This document shows positions 16,719 through 25,222 of a DNA stretch of 64,000 bases, piece by piece (positions within the stretch are counted from its first letter, which is position 1; every line of letters starts with the position of its first letter). The DNA is from Allobaculum stercoricanis DSM 13633 (lineage in GTDB: Bacteria > Bacillota_I > Bacilli_A > Erysipelotrichales > Erysipelotrichaceae). The stretch spans positions 1,185,714 to 1,249,713 of the forward strand of contig NZ_KB913034.1 of NCBI RefSeq assembly GCF_000384195.1, written 5' to 3'. A program made the translations under genes and the position numbers. Under the pieces are notes generated by a model. The model did not search any database, was not told the DNA's origin, and saw only the letters and a list, made by a program, of their open reading frames with translations.

Positions 16719-17960
16719 TTAGTTTTGTGCGTCAACGATTACGTCAACAACTTTGTCGTGTAAAGCAGATTTTTTGATGAAAGTTACTGTTCTTTCATCT
16801 ACTTCGCTACCTTCTGGTAACATTGCTTTATATTCATCTACAGCTTTTTGTGCTTCTTCTTCTGTTAATTCGATGTTTTGGTTTTTACGGAATTGTTCAA
16901 CGAATAAATCGAAGAATGCTTCTTGAGTTGCAGCTTCTTGTGCCTGTGCTTTGTAGTCATCGCTAGACATTAAGTTATGAACGAGTTCGTCTGCATTTTT
17001 ACCGGAAAGACCAAATTGCATACGGATTGTTTCTCTTAAGTTACGTTCCATAGCACGTTCTACTAATGCTGCTGGTACTTCGTATGGGTTTTCTGTATGT
17101 AATGCATTGATTAATTCATTGAAGAATTTGTTGTTGTTTTCGTTGTCTAAGTTTCTTTGTAAGTATTCACGTACTTTATTTTTGAAATCTTCGCCGTTTT
17201 CGCATCCTTCAAAATATTTTTGAGTTTTTGCGAATTCATCAAGGTTGAGTTCTGGTAAAGACGCAACTTCGATAATTTCAGCTTTTTCTTGTTTGTCGGA
17301 AACTGGGTTTTTGAATTCTACAGTTTCACCAACTTTTTTATCAGCAGTTGCTTCGCGAACTGCAACTTCGTAAGCAGATTCACCATTTAATTTGAATTGA
17401 GTAACTTTAGTAGAATCTTGAACGGCATTTCCGTCTTCATCTAATTCAGTTGTACGTAAAGTAACAGTGTGAGCACCGTTTACTTCAGCACCTTCTTCAT
17501 CATTGAATTCGTAGTTGTCTTCTACGTCATATAAGTTGTTGATGAATTTATCAACAGCTTCTTCTTCTACTGTAGATTCTTCTTTTGTTGCAAGTTTATC
17601 CCATTTTTTGATTTCGATTGCTTCTGGTAATGTGATATCTGCACAAACTGTGAATTCACCGTTATCTGCCAATGCAAGTTTAATATCTTTAACATCGATT
17701 ACTGTTTCATCGTTTTCGTTGATGTAATCATCGATTGCATCATAAACTTTGAAAGTTTCAGATAACATATATTCCATATGTTCTTTAGTGATCATTTTTT
17801 TGATTACACTAGCAGGTGTTTTCCCTTTACGGAAACCAGGCATATTAGCGCCTTTTGCAAAGTTGTTTACTACTTTTTTCTTTGCTTTAGAAGTTTCTGG
17901 TTCATCGTAAACCAGAGTTAATTTGATCAGATTTCCGTCTCGTTCGAAACTTTTGTTCAT
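16719..17960 (-). CDS. tig: trigger factor with ribosome-docking motif, degenerate PPIase
   Basis: 413 aa. Residues 1-about 135 match the trigger factor N-terminal domain, including the ribosome L23-docking loop PGFRKGKTP (41-49). The middle part (about 145-235) is in the FKBP position but lacks the FDG, GSGxFIPGFE and NYG signatures; it reads as an acidic, degraded PPIase domain. The C-terminal part (about 240-413) is the helical chaperone domain with SurA-like arms. It should bind nascent chains at the ribosome exit without isomerase activity. It is co-transcribed with the DUF3196-like gene, starting 1 bp after that stop, with RBS GAGGAGA. A second, complementary paralogue is divergent at 18930. 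Confidence 0.88.
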   Translation of the reverse strand: MNKSFERDGNLIKLTLVYDEPETSKAKKKVVNNFAKGANMPGFRKGKTPASVIKKMITKEHMEYMLSETFKVYDAIDDYINENDETVIDVKDIKLALADNGEFTVCADITLPEAIEIKKWDKLATKEESTVEEEAVDKFINNLYDVEDNYEFNDEEGAEVNGAHTVTLRTTELDEDGNAVQDSTKVTQFKLNGESAYEVAVREATADKKVGETVEFKNPVSDKQEKAEIIEVASLPELNLDEFAKTQKYFEGCENGEDFKNKVREYLQRNLDNENNNKFFNELINALHTENPYEVPAALVERAMERNLRETIRMQFGLSGKNADELVHNLMSSDDYKAQAQEAATQEAFFDLFVEQFRKNQNIELTEEEAQKAVDEYKAMLPEGSEVDERTVTFIKKSALHDKVVDVIVDAQN

Positions 17961-17962
17961 CG

Positions 17963-18685
17963 TTATTCTCCTCGTCTTTCTATTCTTAACGGATATGATT
18001 TCAAGTCATCTAATTGATGATTTTTTGCGAACGCATCCCATCCTGCTTCATCTTTCATGGAAAGATAAACAAGACGAACGATAGCAGCGGCCAGGCTCTT
18101 TGGATCAACATGCTCAAAATCAAAAGGCAATGTTTCCAAAATTTCCTGGTCCAACAATTGATTTGCAAAATCCTCAGTCAGGATCAGACCATTAGAAAGC
18201 CAATCCTGAAACAACTGTCGAGTTTTCGAAATTGTTGGATCATCAAAATCATTCGTTAATAAAGATGGGTTAAATTCAATCGTCAAGCCATCTTTGATCA
18301 TCGTATAGTCATCATCCACCCTTTGGCGAATCAATTCTAAAATCAATTCTCCTTTAAACTCATCTAATAAACTTAGATCATTCAAAAGATCTTGAACATG
18401 ATCATGATGATTGCGTAAATTTAATCCTTTCAACACACTAACTGCTTTTTCTTTGCTAGCGATGTTGCCTGAAATTAAAGTATCTAGTTTTGCCCCATAG
18501 TCAACGCTAACGACTTCGATTTCACCTTTACATTGAATGAGTAAATCTTGCAGTTGCGTTTCAACTTCCATCGGAACGTATGGAATTGCGAGCTCCTGCT
18601 CAATCAGATCCGCCGCAAGTGCAGTTTTTCCTGCGACTAACAATGCGTGAATGTTGTCAAAAAGGCTTTGATAAAAGGAATTCAT
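17963..18685 (-). CDS. DUF3196-like helical (TPR-type) protein
   Basis: 240 aa, predicted all helical, with no signal or membrane segment. The layout (short N-terminal helices FYQSLFDNIHALLVAGKTALAADLIEQEL, then an ALVLKGL-type middle repeat) resembles the DUF3196 family of tetratricopeptide-like proteins in Mollicutes and related Bacillota; the family call is moderate. It heads the operon with trigger factor and may serve in protein folding or ribosome work. The start follows GGAGG. Confidence 0.55.
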   Translation of the reverse strand: MNSFYQSLFDNIHALLVAGKTALAADLIEQELAIPYVPMEVETQLQDLLIQCKGEIEVVSVDYGAKLDTLISGNIASKEKAVSVLKGLNLRNHHDHVQDLLNDLSLLDEFKGELILELIRQRVDDDYTMIKDGLTIEFNPSLLTNDFDDPTISKTRQLFQDWLSNGLILTEDFANQLLDQEILETLPFDFEHVDPKSLAAAIVRLVYLSMKDEAGWDAFAKNHQLDDLKSYPLRIERRGE

Positions 18686-18706
18686 TAGATCCTCCGAGCA
18701 TTCGAT

Positions 18707-18735
18707 ATTATACTCAAAGTCAATATCGAAAACAA
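18707..18735 (-). promoter_or_regulatory. promoter of the DUF3196-tig operon
   Basis: On the minus strand -35 TTGTTT (18735-18730) and -10 TATAAT (18712-18707) are separated by 17 bp. It lies about 22 bp upstream of the start codon. Confidence 0.7.
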
Positions 18736-18929
18736 CATGCCGACAAACATCGACCTTATCTATTGTACCAAAGATCGCTTTGAAGATCGTAATTTTACTC
18801 TTATGAATGGCGATTTCGTCATTTTTTTGCCTTGCTTAATACTCAAACAATTGTAATGATAATAAGTGCGTTATTTTTCAGTTTTAATATAAACTAGGAT
18901 AAAATAACACAGTAAAGGAAGATGATAAA

Positions 18930-20150
18930 ATGAATTACAATTTTGAACAACTCGATAACAATACAGTCGTGATTTCATTTACTCTTGCTAAAGAAGAGAT
19001 TGAAAAAAATTTAGAAGCTGCTGCTAAAACAACAGGTAGCGACGATGCAGCTGCAAACCGCAACTTTGTGATCAACCAAGAAACATTCACAACAGTAAAC
19101 AAAGTAATCGCTGAACACTCTTTAAAACTTGGTACTAACCCAATCACTACAACAAACGAAAAAGAAGATGGTTCTGTTGAAGTTAACGTTAAATTGATTT
19201 TAGTTCCTGCAGTTGAACTGCCAAGTTACACAGGGCTTGGTGTTGAAAAAGCAGAAGTTAAACTTACTGATGAAGAAGTTGAACAACAAGTCACAAGCCA
19301 TATCCAATCCACTCGTTTATGGAACGACGTTCCAGCTGATCAAGCCGCAAAACTTGGTGATCAAGTCATCATCGACTTTGTCGGTACAAAAGATGGTGTC
19401 GCATTCGATGGCGGTACTGCTGAAAAATTCCCATTAGTATTAGGTAGTGGTCAATTCATTCCTGGCTTTGAAGACCAATTAGTTGGTGTTAAAGTCGGTG
19501 AAGTTCGTGACGTTAACGTTACATTCCCAGAAAACTATGGTGAACCAACACTTGCTGGTGCTCCTGCTGTCTTCAAATGTACAGTTCATGCTATTCAAGA
19601 AATGGTTAAACCTGAACCAACAGATGAATTCGTTGCAAAAATGAACATCGAAGGTGTTAATACAATTGAAGAATTACGTAATCGCACTCGTGCTGACTTA
19701 CTTGCTACACGTCAACAAGAAGTTGAAGATCGCTTCGCATTCGATATTCTGACTTTGATTGCTAAAGATGCAAAAATGGATATCCCACAAGAAATGATCG
19801 ATTCTCAAATCGAACAAGCAATGCAACAATACGAAAGCCAAGTACAACAATTTGGTATGACTTTAGAAGACTTCTTAAAAGCATCTAAACAATCTCTTGA
19901 TGACTTCAAAGCAAACGTTGCACCACAAGCAGCTGAACAATTACGTTCCGCGTTAGTTCTTGATGCAATTGCTTTAAAAGAAAAAATCATCGCTTTAGAA
20001 GAAGATGTTGAAAAAGAATATGAACTTCTTTCTTCTGTATATAACTTCCCTGCTCAACAGCTTAAAATGATGATTCCTGCTGATGCCGTAAGTGCTCAAA
20101 TCGTTCAACGTAAAACTTTAGATTTCTTAAAAGAAAACAATAAGAAATAA
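18930..20150 (+). CDS. trigger factor-like protein with FKBP domain, no docking motif
   Basis: 406 aa. The N-terminal ribosome-binding domain is present in outline, but where GFRxGKxP should be it reads SDDAAANRNFVINQETF (37-53), so the L23 contact is lost. The FKBP PPIase domain (about 145-225) is intact: VIIDFVGTKDGVAFDGG, FPLVLGSGQFIPGFEDQL and FPENYGEPTLAG. The C-terminal SurA-like helical domain (about 228-406) is complete. There is no signal peptide, so it is a cytosolic folding factor probably acting off the ribosome. The start follows AAAGGAAG. It is divergent from the DUF3196-tig operon. Confidence 0.85.
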   Translation: MNYNFEQLDNNTVVISFTLAKEEIEKNLEAAAKTTGSDDAAANRNFVINQETFTTVNKVIAEHSLKLGTNPITTTNEKEDGSVEVNVKLILVPAVELPSYTGLGVEKAEVKLTDEEVEQQVTSHIQSTRLWNDVPADQAAKLGDQVIIDFVGTKDGVAFDGGTAEKFPLVLGSGQFIPGFEDQLVGVKVGEVRDVNVTFPENYGEPTLAGAPAVFKCTVHAIQEMVKPEPTDEFVAKMNIEGVNTIEELRNRTRADLLATRQQEVEDRFAFDILTLIAKDAKMDIPQEMIDSQIEQAMQQYESQVQQFGMTLEDFLKASKQSLDDFKANVAPQAAEQLRSALVLDAIALKEKIIALEEDVEKEYELLSSVYNFPAQQLKMMIPADAVSAQIVQRKTLDFLKENNKK

Positions 20151-20216
20151 GCAACCCAATCGATTTAAGCAATGATTGAGTGGATCAAATCCATTCATTC
20201 AATACATCAAATCAAT

Positions 20217-20258
20217 AGGCACTACCATGTAAATCAAACATCGGTAGTGCCTTTTTTA
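20217..20258 (+). terminator. terminator of the FKBP-type trigger factor gene
   Basis: AGGCACTACC pairs with GGTAGTGCCT across a 16-nt loop and is followed by T6. Confidence 0.9.
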
Positions 20259-20347
20259 TTTTCTTTTTTTGCATATCCTTCAAGATCAGTTTTAAAAAAA
20301 CAAATCAATCAATTGAGTGATTTGTTTTTCCATTTATACCTTTTTAT

Positions 20348-21136
20348 TTATGACTTTAAAATCTTGAACGTTTCGCTATTTTGTTTGCGCCATGATGCTT
20401 TAAATGAACAATTGTTGATCGTTCCATGACGAACACTTAAATGTAAGTGTCCTTTTAGATCTTTCCAACCTTCAAAGTCGTAACCTTCTTTACTCGCTTT
20501 AGGCAACAAAAATGTAGCTGATCGGCTCGTAAATGATTCAATCGGCAGTTCATCAAATTGTCCACCATCTAAATCATAGAACACTTTATAACGTACAAAC
20601 TCCCATTTGGCATAGAGCATTGTTTCCTGTTCAAATCGATGGTCTTCTTCACAAAAGACTTTTCCGGCTTCGTCTAAATGCCACCCTAAAAAACGACATC
20701 CCATTTTGATCGGAGTTGGCCATTTTTCAAGTAAACCATTCGCATTTGCTTTGGCATCGCCAATCCGTCCGCCACCTAGAGTATTAAAGTGAATTAAAAC
20801 CGGATCACGGAATACGCCAACTAAATGAATTGCTTTGCGTTGTGTTCCATCTAGATAGTCAACACGCTTACCATTTAAATACCAACCGACGAACTGACGA
20901 TCTTTACACGTTGCTGGATACAGTTTTACAAGTTGGGTATTCGCATCTAGTTCATGGGGATTATAAGGGGAGTTCACACCTTCATCTAATTGGTAATAAA
21001 CAGGATATTTATCTATCGTCCATTTTGGATAAAGGTGAATTTCATTAGGCAAGATGCCACCCGGATTCACCTTTTGCGTTAAATCCGAATTCACATACCA
21101 GCCTTCAAATGTATATCCATCATGATTATTTGGCAT
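20348..21136 (-). CDS. InlB B-repeat (Listeria-Bacteroides repeat) protein, no signal peptide
   Basis: 262 aa built of about four beta-grasp B-repeats. Each has the pattern Y-x-F-x-G-W followed by LYAKW or similar (TFEGWYV...LYPKW, FVGWYL, FLGWHLDE...LYAKWEF, YDFEGWKD...FKASW). Such repeats normally occur in secreted or wall-anchored proteins. This one starts MPNNHDGYTF with no signal peptide, no LPxTG and no membrane helix. The start follows GAAAGGAG, so a longer form is unlikely. It may be the C-terminal remnant of a larger surface protein or a truly cytosolic one. Confidence 0.75.
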   Translation of the reverse strand: MPNNHDGYTFEGWYVNSDLTQKVNPGGILPNEIHLYPKWTIDKYPVYYQLDEGVNSPYNPHELDANTQLVKLYPATCKDRQFVGWYLNGKRVDYLDGTQRKAIHLVGVFRDPVLIHFNTLGGGRIGDAKANANGLLEKWPTPIKMGCRFLGWHLDEAGKVFCEEDHRFEQETMLYAKWEFVRYKVFYDLDGGQFDELPIESFTSRSATFLLPKASKEGYDFEGWKDLKGHLHLSVRHGTINNCSFKASWRKQNSETFKILKS

Positions 21137-21192
21137 ACAAAACTCCTTTCTTTCTTATCTAAGATTTTTTTCAAAAAAATTTAATTTAAAAC

Positions 21193-21221
21193 TTGAATTC
21201 ATTTGCGATAAATGATATATT
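21193..21221 (+). promoter_or_regulatory. promoter of tRNA-Arg
   Basis: -35 TTGAAT (21193-21198), 17-bp spacer, -10 TATATT (21216-21221). The tRNA begins 10 bp later. Confidence 0.75.
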
Positions 21222-21230
21222 CTTATCGCT

Positions 21231-21307
21231 GTCCTGGTAGCTCAGTTGGATAGAGCATGCGCCTTCTAAGCGCACGGTCGGGTGTTCGAATCATCTCCAG
21301 GACGCCA
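21231..21307 (+). tRNA. tRNA-Arg (anticodon TCT)
   Basis: Complete cloverleaf. The acceptor stem is GTCCTGG/CCAGGAC with encoded CCA. The anticodon stem TGCGC/GCGCA encloses CTTCTAA, giving anticodon TCT, and the T-loop is GTTCGAATC. It reads AGA codons. Confidence 0.96.
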
Positions 21308-21323
21308 TTTTTTTACTTAAATT

Positions 21324-21348
21324 GCGGATCACAAGATCCGCTTTTTTT
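21324..21348 (+). terminator. terminator of tRNA-Arg
   Basis: GCGGATC-ACAA-GATCCGC followed by T7. Confidence 0.9.
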
Positions 21349-21349
21349 A

Positions 21350-21772
21350 TTATTCGATTACTTTACTCATAAACATTTCCATCGGCTGTTGAAAGCCAGG
21401 AACATAGAGAATCAAACTTCCACAATCTTGATAACCGATTTTTCGATAAAAATGTTGAGCTTGTTCATCGACTTGTGTGGAGATCAAAAGCAATCCATAT
21501 CCTTGTTTTTTCATATCTTCTTGCCAATGTTCCATCAATTTCTTTCCATAGCCCTTTTTTTGTTCTTTAGGATCGATATATAACAACGTACAAAACGGAA
21601 TTTGATCCCAAAACAAGTTATAACGTAACAGTCCAATGGGTCTATTTTCTTCTAGCAATACATATCCTTGTTTCATTTGGACTTTATGTTCAAATTCTTG
21701 TTTTGGAAGATGGCGATCAAAACGAAACCAAAACGCTTCATCTTCGGTTTGAACATAGCGAATGTTAGTCAA
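21350..21772 (-). CDS. GNAT family N-acetyltransferase
   Basis: 140 aa when read from the TTG at 21772, which follows GAGGTG by 6 nt; the upstream ATG at 21796 overlaps that ribosome site. The acetyl-CoA loop DPKEQKKGYGKKLMEHW (motif A, Q/RxxGxG/A) and the following YRKIGYQDCG block define a GNAT fold. The substrate is unknown. It is a single gene whose 3' end abuts the tRNA terminator. Confidence 0.85.
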   Translation of the reverse strand: MTNIRYVQTEDEAFWFRFDRHLPKQEFEHKVQMKQGYVLLEENRPIGLLRYNLFWDQIPFCTLLYIDPKEQKKGYGKKLMEHWQEDMKKQGYGLLLISTQVDEQAQHFYRKIGYQDCGSLILYVPGFQQPMEMFMSKVIE

Positions 21773-21853
21773 AATATTCACCTCATTTATAGTCAAATCA
21801 CGTCGCAGTAAAAAAACGTAACTTCAATTGGTAAGAGTATTTTCATTTTACAG

Positions 21854-21895
21854 TAAAAAAAGCGGAAACCAACATCAATCTTGTCAGTTTCCGGC
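21854..21895 (-). terminator. terminator of the vanY-like/phosphodiesterase operon
   Basis: On the minus strand GCCGGAAAC pairs with GTTTCCGC and is followed by T7, about 12 bp after the phosphodiesterase stop. Confidence 0.8.
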
Positions 21896-21906
21896 ATTGC
21901 ATGCAT

Positions 21907-22428
21907 TTAAAACCAATATCGATTTTTCTTCTTTTGTTGTGGTGATTCGAAAGGCCATTGTTCTTGATGAATGAGTTCCACTTGAACATGGTTGGCATCT
22001 TCAATCACCATTCGCGCATAACATGGTGAATTTCCATCTCGTGGAAATGTCATACTTCCCGGATTAATTAACCAAATTCCATGGATTTTTTCCGCCATTG
22101 CCATATGCGTATGACCAAAAAGAACGATTTGGCAATCATTCTCTAATGCTAATTTAACCAGTGCTTTTTCCCGATTATAGTAAGGCATCCGCTGTGAATG
22201 AAAAATATACGTTCTCATTCCCTCGATGGTCAAAATTTTATAGTCGTCCAAGTTGAAATCAAAGTCATTGTTTCCACGAACAAAGATCCAACGATTAAAA
22301 TAAGAAGCATCGTCTTCTAAATCTCCACAATGGATGAACAGATCCGCATGTGGATATGCTTGTTCTAGTTGACTTAAGTATTCCGAACGGCCATGCGTAT
22401 CACTAGCGATGATGATTTCAGTTGCCAT
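21907..22428 (-). CDS. metallophosphoesterase, YfcE/MJ0936 type
   Basis: 173 aa with the calcineurin-like metal motifs: SDTHG (9-13), HCGDLED, VRGNND (GNxD) and LFGHTH. This is the size and order of the YfcE/MJ0936 phosphodiesterase family (DUF of YfcE, manganese-dependent). The physiological substrate is unknown. The start overlaps the end of the VanY-like gene by 11 bp, so the two are translationally coupled. Confidence 0.9.
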   Translation of the reverse strand: MATEIIIASDTHGRSEYLSQLEQAYPHADLFIHCGDLEDDASYFNRWIFVRGNNDFDFNLDDYKILTIEGMRTYIFHSQRMPYYNREKALVKLALENDCQIVLFGHTHMAMAEKIHGIWLINPGSMTFPRDGNSPCYARMVIEDANHVQVELIHQEQWPFESPQQKKKNRYWF

Positions 22429-23437
22429 GTTCTTCTCCTTGTTCTTGATATTCTTCTAAACAAAGATTGTTGTCTTTTAAATTTTGTGCGAGATCTTGTG
22501 TTACATAACGGATCACAAATGGTTGATACAAAACATGGGTTTGTTCTTCTTTACCTTGTGGATAACGCAAAATAAATCCGTACTCTGCAGCATGGAGTTC
22601 AAGCCAGTCACGCACTGCGCGCTGTTGATCTGTAAGGGTGCCAATCGCATGCAGAAAATCGTATTGCTCATCCTCCATTGCCGATAACGTCTGATTCCAC
22701 AAATCATATCCATCTAAATATAACGTCAATCCAAGTTGTTCTTCTCTAGAGCCATATGGGGCGAGTGGCATACTCTTATATTCCGTCATATGCCTTTGAT
22801 TTTCATAAGCAACAAAGCCAGAAATTGCTTGTAAATCTATACCTTCTTGGGCTGCTGCTTCTTTCATCGCATTCCATTGTTGAGCTGCTTCTTCGCGCAA
22901 AGACAATAAGTCTTGAACTTGCACTAAATCACTTGGACGCCATGTACCAAGCGTCGTATTTGGATCTAAATAAAAGTCGTAAGCTTTTGGGTTTTTGGAT
23001 AATGGAGTTTCGTTTTTTGAATCGAAATACGCCACGACATCAGGATACGACATCCAAGATAAAATCTCTTGAATATTATTGACATTCAAACGATTGCGAT
23101 AGCGATTCACAAACTGAACAACAAAATCAGGATCTGCTGTTTGTGTTTTTGCGACTAGGTCATAGTAAATCGTATTGTTAATATCAAACCCTGGCATATC
23201 CATAAACGGCAAAATTTGTTCCGGACGAATTTGTGAGTTAATCAAGATATCAATATCCTGATGGGTAAAACGTTCAGCCATCACCTCACGTTGTTCTCTT
23301 GTACCATAAGGATAACGACTTAACGGATCGGAGCGATAGACGAGAGTCGCAAAAATAGCACCAATGAACAACATATTCACGATAATCACCAACCATCGTG
23401 CTTTTCGTACTGGTCTAGAAACTTCTTCTTTGGCCAT
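22418..23437 (-). CDS. membrane-anchored VanY-like protein without zinc ligands
   Basis: 339 aa with one N-terminal membrane helix (about 14-33) and an extracytoplasmic rest. The C-terminal 150 residues follow the D,D-carboxypeptidase VanY pattern: AISGFVAYENQ, then REEQLGLTLYL (231-241), WLELHAAEYGFILRYP and YQPFVIRYV (304-312). The catalytic template is SxHQxGLAVDI ... EPWHxRYV. Here the ligands are replaced: His by Glu233, Asp by Tyr240, His by Val308. Hydrolysis is therefore unlikely, and a wall-peptide binding or sensing role is more plausible. The start follows AAAGGAGGAG. Confidence 0.75.
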   Translation of the reverse strand: MAKEEVSRPVRKARWLVIIVNMLFIGAIFATLVYRSDPLSRYPYGTREQREVMAERFTHQDIDILINSQIRPEQILPFMDMPGFDINNTIYYDLVAKTQTADPDFVVQFVNRYRNRLNVNNIQEILSWMSYPDVVAYFDSKNETPLSKNPKAYDFYLDPNTTLGTWRPSDLVQVQDLLSLREEAAQQWNAMKEAAAQEGIDLQAISGFVAYENQRHMTEYKSMPLAPYGSREEQLGLTLYLDGYDLWNQTLSAMEDEQYDFLHAIGTLTDQQRAVRDWLELHAAEYGFILRYPQGKEEQTHVLYQPFVIRYVTQDLAQNLKDNNLCLEEYQEQGEEHGN

Positions 23438-23733
23438 AGCTCCTCCTTTCCATATATTTTTTGCGTTGATCTTTGAAGATCAAAAGTAAATTCAGTGTTT
23501 ACATCTTATGTATTGTATCGATTCTACACACTTCTTGCATTAAAAATCATATTTTTTAATTATTATTTGTGATCCAAGTTGATCTCCTATTTCTAACCAA
23601 GAGAAACCACCTTCAATTTTGAAGTGTTTTTCGATCAAAAAACACCTTTTCCTATTTCTAATTTAACACGAACAAATTCCCTAAAAGACAAAAAAAGTAG
23701 CCGATTCATTTAACCAACTACTCTTCGTTTCAT

Positions 23734-24399
23734 TTATTTTCCTTCAACTTTCATTGCATGGTAGCCAATCCATACAGTCCAAACATAAGCTAATGTTTTC
23801 GGGATCATCAACATGCCAATAATCGGTACAATATCTGCGAATAATACGACAGGTAAATAGAATCCAAAACTGATGACAATCGTCAGCCACATATTTTTGA
23901 ATAATACGTCGTTGTGTTCTCTTGAACTTTTATAGAACAAGTAGATCACGATCAGTCCTAAAATTGTGAAAGGAATATTTCTATAGATGCCCCAGGATAA
24001 TGGAGATTGAGCACTTGTCCAAGCGTTTTGTGGGAATAAGCATAAAAGAATTCTTGCTGCGGATGTTAAATATACAGCGATTGTGTAACCTTTTTTTCCT
24101 TTAACATTATAGCGAATTCGCCAAACGTAATATAAAAGAATATAGAAAACAGTCATTGTAATAGATGTGATGAATTTCCCCATTCCTAAAGCGAATGTAA
24201 AATTTTCTAATCCTGTTGTACATAAAGCGATTGCTCTAGGCACTAAATGGAACGCATCTCCTAATCCTAATACAACTGCCATGAACCCAAATAAACGATA
24301 TTGTTTATTTCCACGGCTATTTTTGATCATGATGATCCCTAATGTCACAACGCCAACAAGATAGCAGACGTCAAATACAGTTTCAATAACAGCTTGCAT
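23734..24399 (-). CDS. seven-helix membrane protein, unknown family
   Basis: 221 aa with seven predicted membrane helices and short polar loops. I see no transporter or enzyme motif, and the family is not recognised. The first helix starts at residue 6 without a cleavable signal. The start follows AAAGGAGG. It lies downstream of, and in the same direction as, a TetR gene, and the gap between them carries the same palindrome as the TetR promoter. Repression by that TetR protein is likely, as for small efflux or stress membrane proteins. Confidence 0.7.
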   Translation of the reverse strand: MQAVIETVFDVCYLVGVVTLGIIMIKNSRGNKQYRLFGFMAVVLGLGDAFHLVPRAIALCTTGLENFTFALGMGKFITSITMTVFYILLYYVWRIRYNVKGKKGYTIAVYLTSAARILLCLFPQNAWTSAQSPLSWGIYRNIPFTILGLIVIYLFYKSSREHNDVLFKNMWLTIVISFGFYLPVVLFADIVPIIGMLMIPKTLAYVWTVWIGYHAMKVEGK

Positions 24400-24423
24400 A
24401 TATATCCTCCTTTATAGGCTGAT

Positions 24424-24446
24424 GAATAAGAGCACCTCTCTTATTC
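24424..24446. promoter_or_regulatory. perfect 9-bp inverted repeat before the membrane-protein gene
   Basis: GAATAAGAG-CACCT-CTCTTATTC lies 25 bp upstream of the start codon at 24399. It is either an RNA hairpin in the leader or a second operator. No T-run follows on the minus strand, so it is not a terminator. Confidence 0.5.
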
Positions 24447-24599
24447 ACGCAAAGATTTGCACCGAACTAACAATTGATTCATTCGGTGATCAAGATTGTA
24501 CTCACGCTTTTTAACAAGATGAAAATCGTATGTCGTATGGATCTAAACAACATCATTCGATCACTGATTTGTCTCGTTCAAAAGCGGATGCTTTTAATG

Positions 24600-24612
24600 T
24601 GAACATTGTTCA
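24600..24612. promoter_or_regulatory. candidate TetR operator O1
   Basis: TGAACATTGTTCA, followed by TGTTGG. The same core and flank occur before the TetR gene at 25223-25235. Confidence 0.6.
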
Positions 24613-24629
24613 TGTTGGTTCAATTTAAA

Positions 24630-24650
24630 TCCCACTTTAATTAGTGGGAT
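24630..24650 (-). terminator. hairpin at the end of the TetR gene
   Basis: TCCCACT-AATTAAA-GTGGGA, with the TetR stop codon inside the loop, followed by TTTAAATT on the minus strand. It is a weak terminator. Confidence 0.5.
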
Positions 24651-25204
24651 GAATAAAGATAATTCGATATAAAGTGAAGAAGTTTTGAAGAATCTTCTTT
24701 TTTTAATAATGAGGAGATTAAAAGTCCAAAAATATAATCGACATACGTTTCTTCAGGAAATTCTGGACTGAACATATTTCGATTCACTTGTTGATCCCGT
24801 TTTAATACAAACAAAAGATCAGATTTGAGAATCGAAAAATAATTGTTCATCGTGTTCACTCCTTCTTTTTTTCCTGCAGCTGCAAAGTTTAAGTTATGTA
24901 GAGAAAAAAATCCGGAATATTTGTGATTCCCTTCTTCGATATTTTGATACATGCACTCAACCACATCAACGAAACGATCAAAATCATTGAGATTAGAGAG
25001 GGGTTGAAAAATCTCTTCCCAAATGCTTTCTACTGTAGCGATCAATAAATCATTTTTCGAAGAAAAATAGTTATACAAAGTACCAATGGAAATTCCACAT
25101 TCCTTTGTGATTGCTCTGACATTAAAAGAAGAAAAACCATTTTCAAGAATATGTTTTTTACTTATATTCAAAATCTCGTCATTAGTGATTGCTGGCTTGT
25201 TCAA
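24641..25204 (-). CDS. TetR/AcrR family transcriptional regulator
   Basis: 187 aa from the TTG at 25204, which follows GGAGG by 6 nt; a longer frame from 25228 would place that ribosome site inside the gene. The N-terminal helix-turn-helix is typical: ISKKHILENGFSSFNVRAIT then KECGISIGTLYNYFSSKNDLL. The C-terminal ligand domain is unassigned. A palindrome at 25223-25235 overlaps its promoter/leader and matches another at 24600-24612 before the following membrane gene, which suggests autoregulation and control of that gene. Confidence 0.9.
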   Translation of the reverse strand: MNKPAITNDEILNISKKHILENGFSSFNVRAITKECGISIGTLYNYFSSKNDLLIATVESIWEEIFQPLSNLNDFDRFVDVVECMYQNIEEGNHKYSGFFSLHNLNFAAAGKKEGVNTMNNYFSILKSDLLFVLKRDQQVNRNMFSPEFPEETYVDYIFGLLISSLLKKEDSSKLLHFISNYLYSSH

Positions 25205-25222
25205 AATGAAACCTCCAAACAT

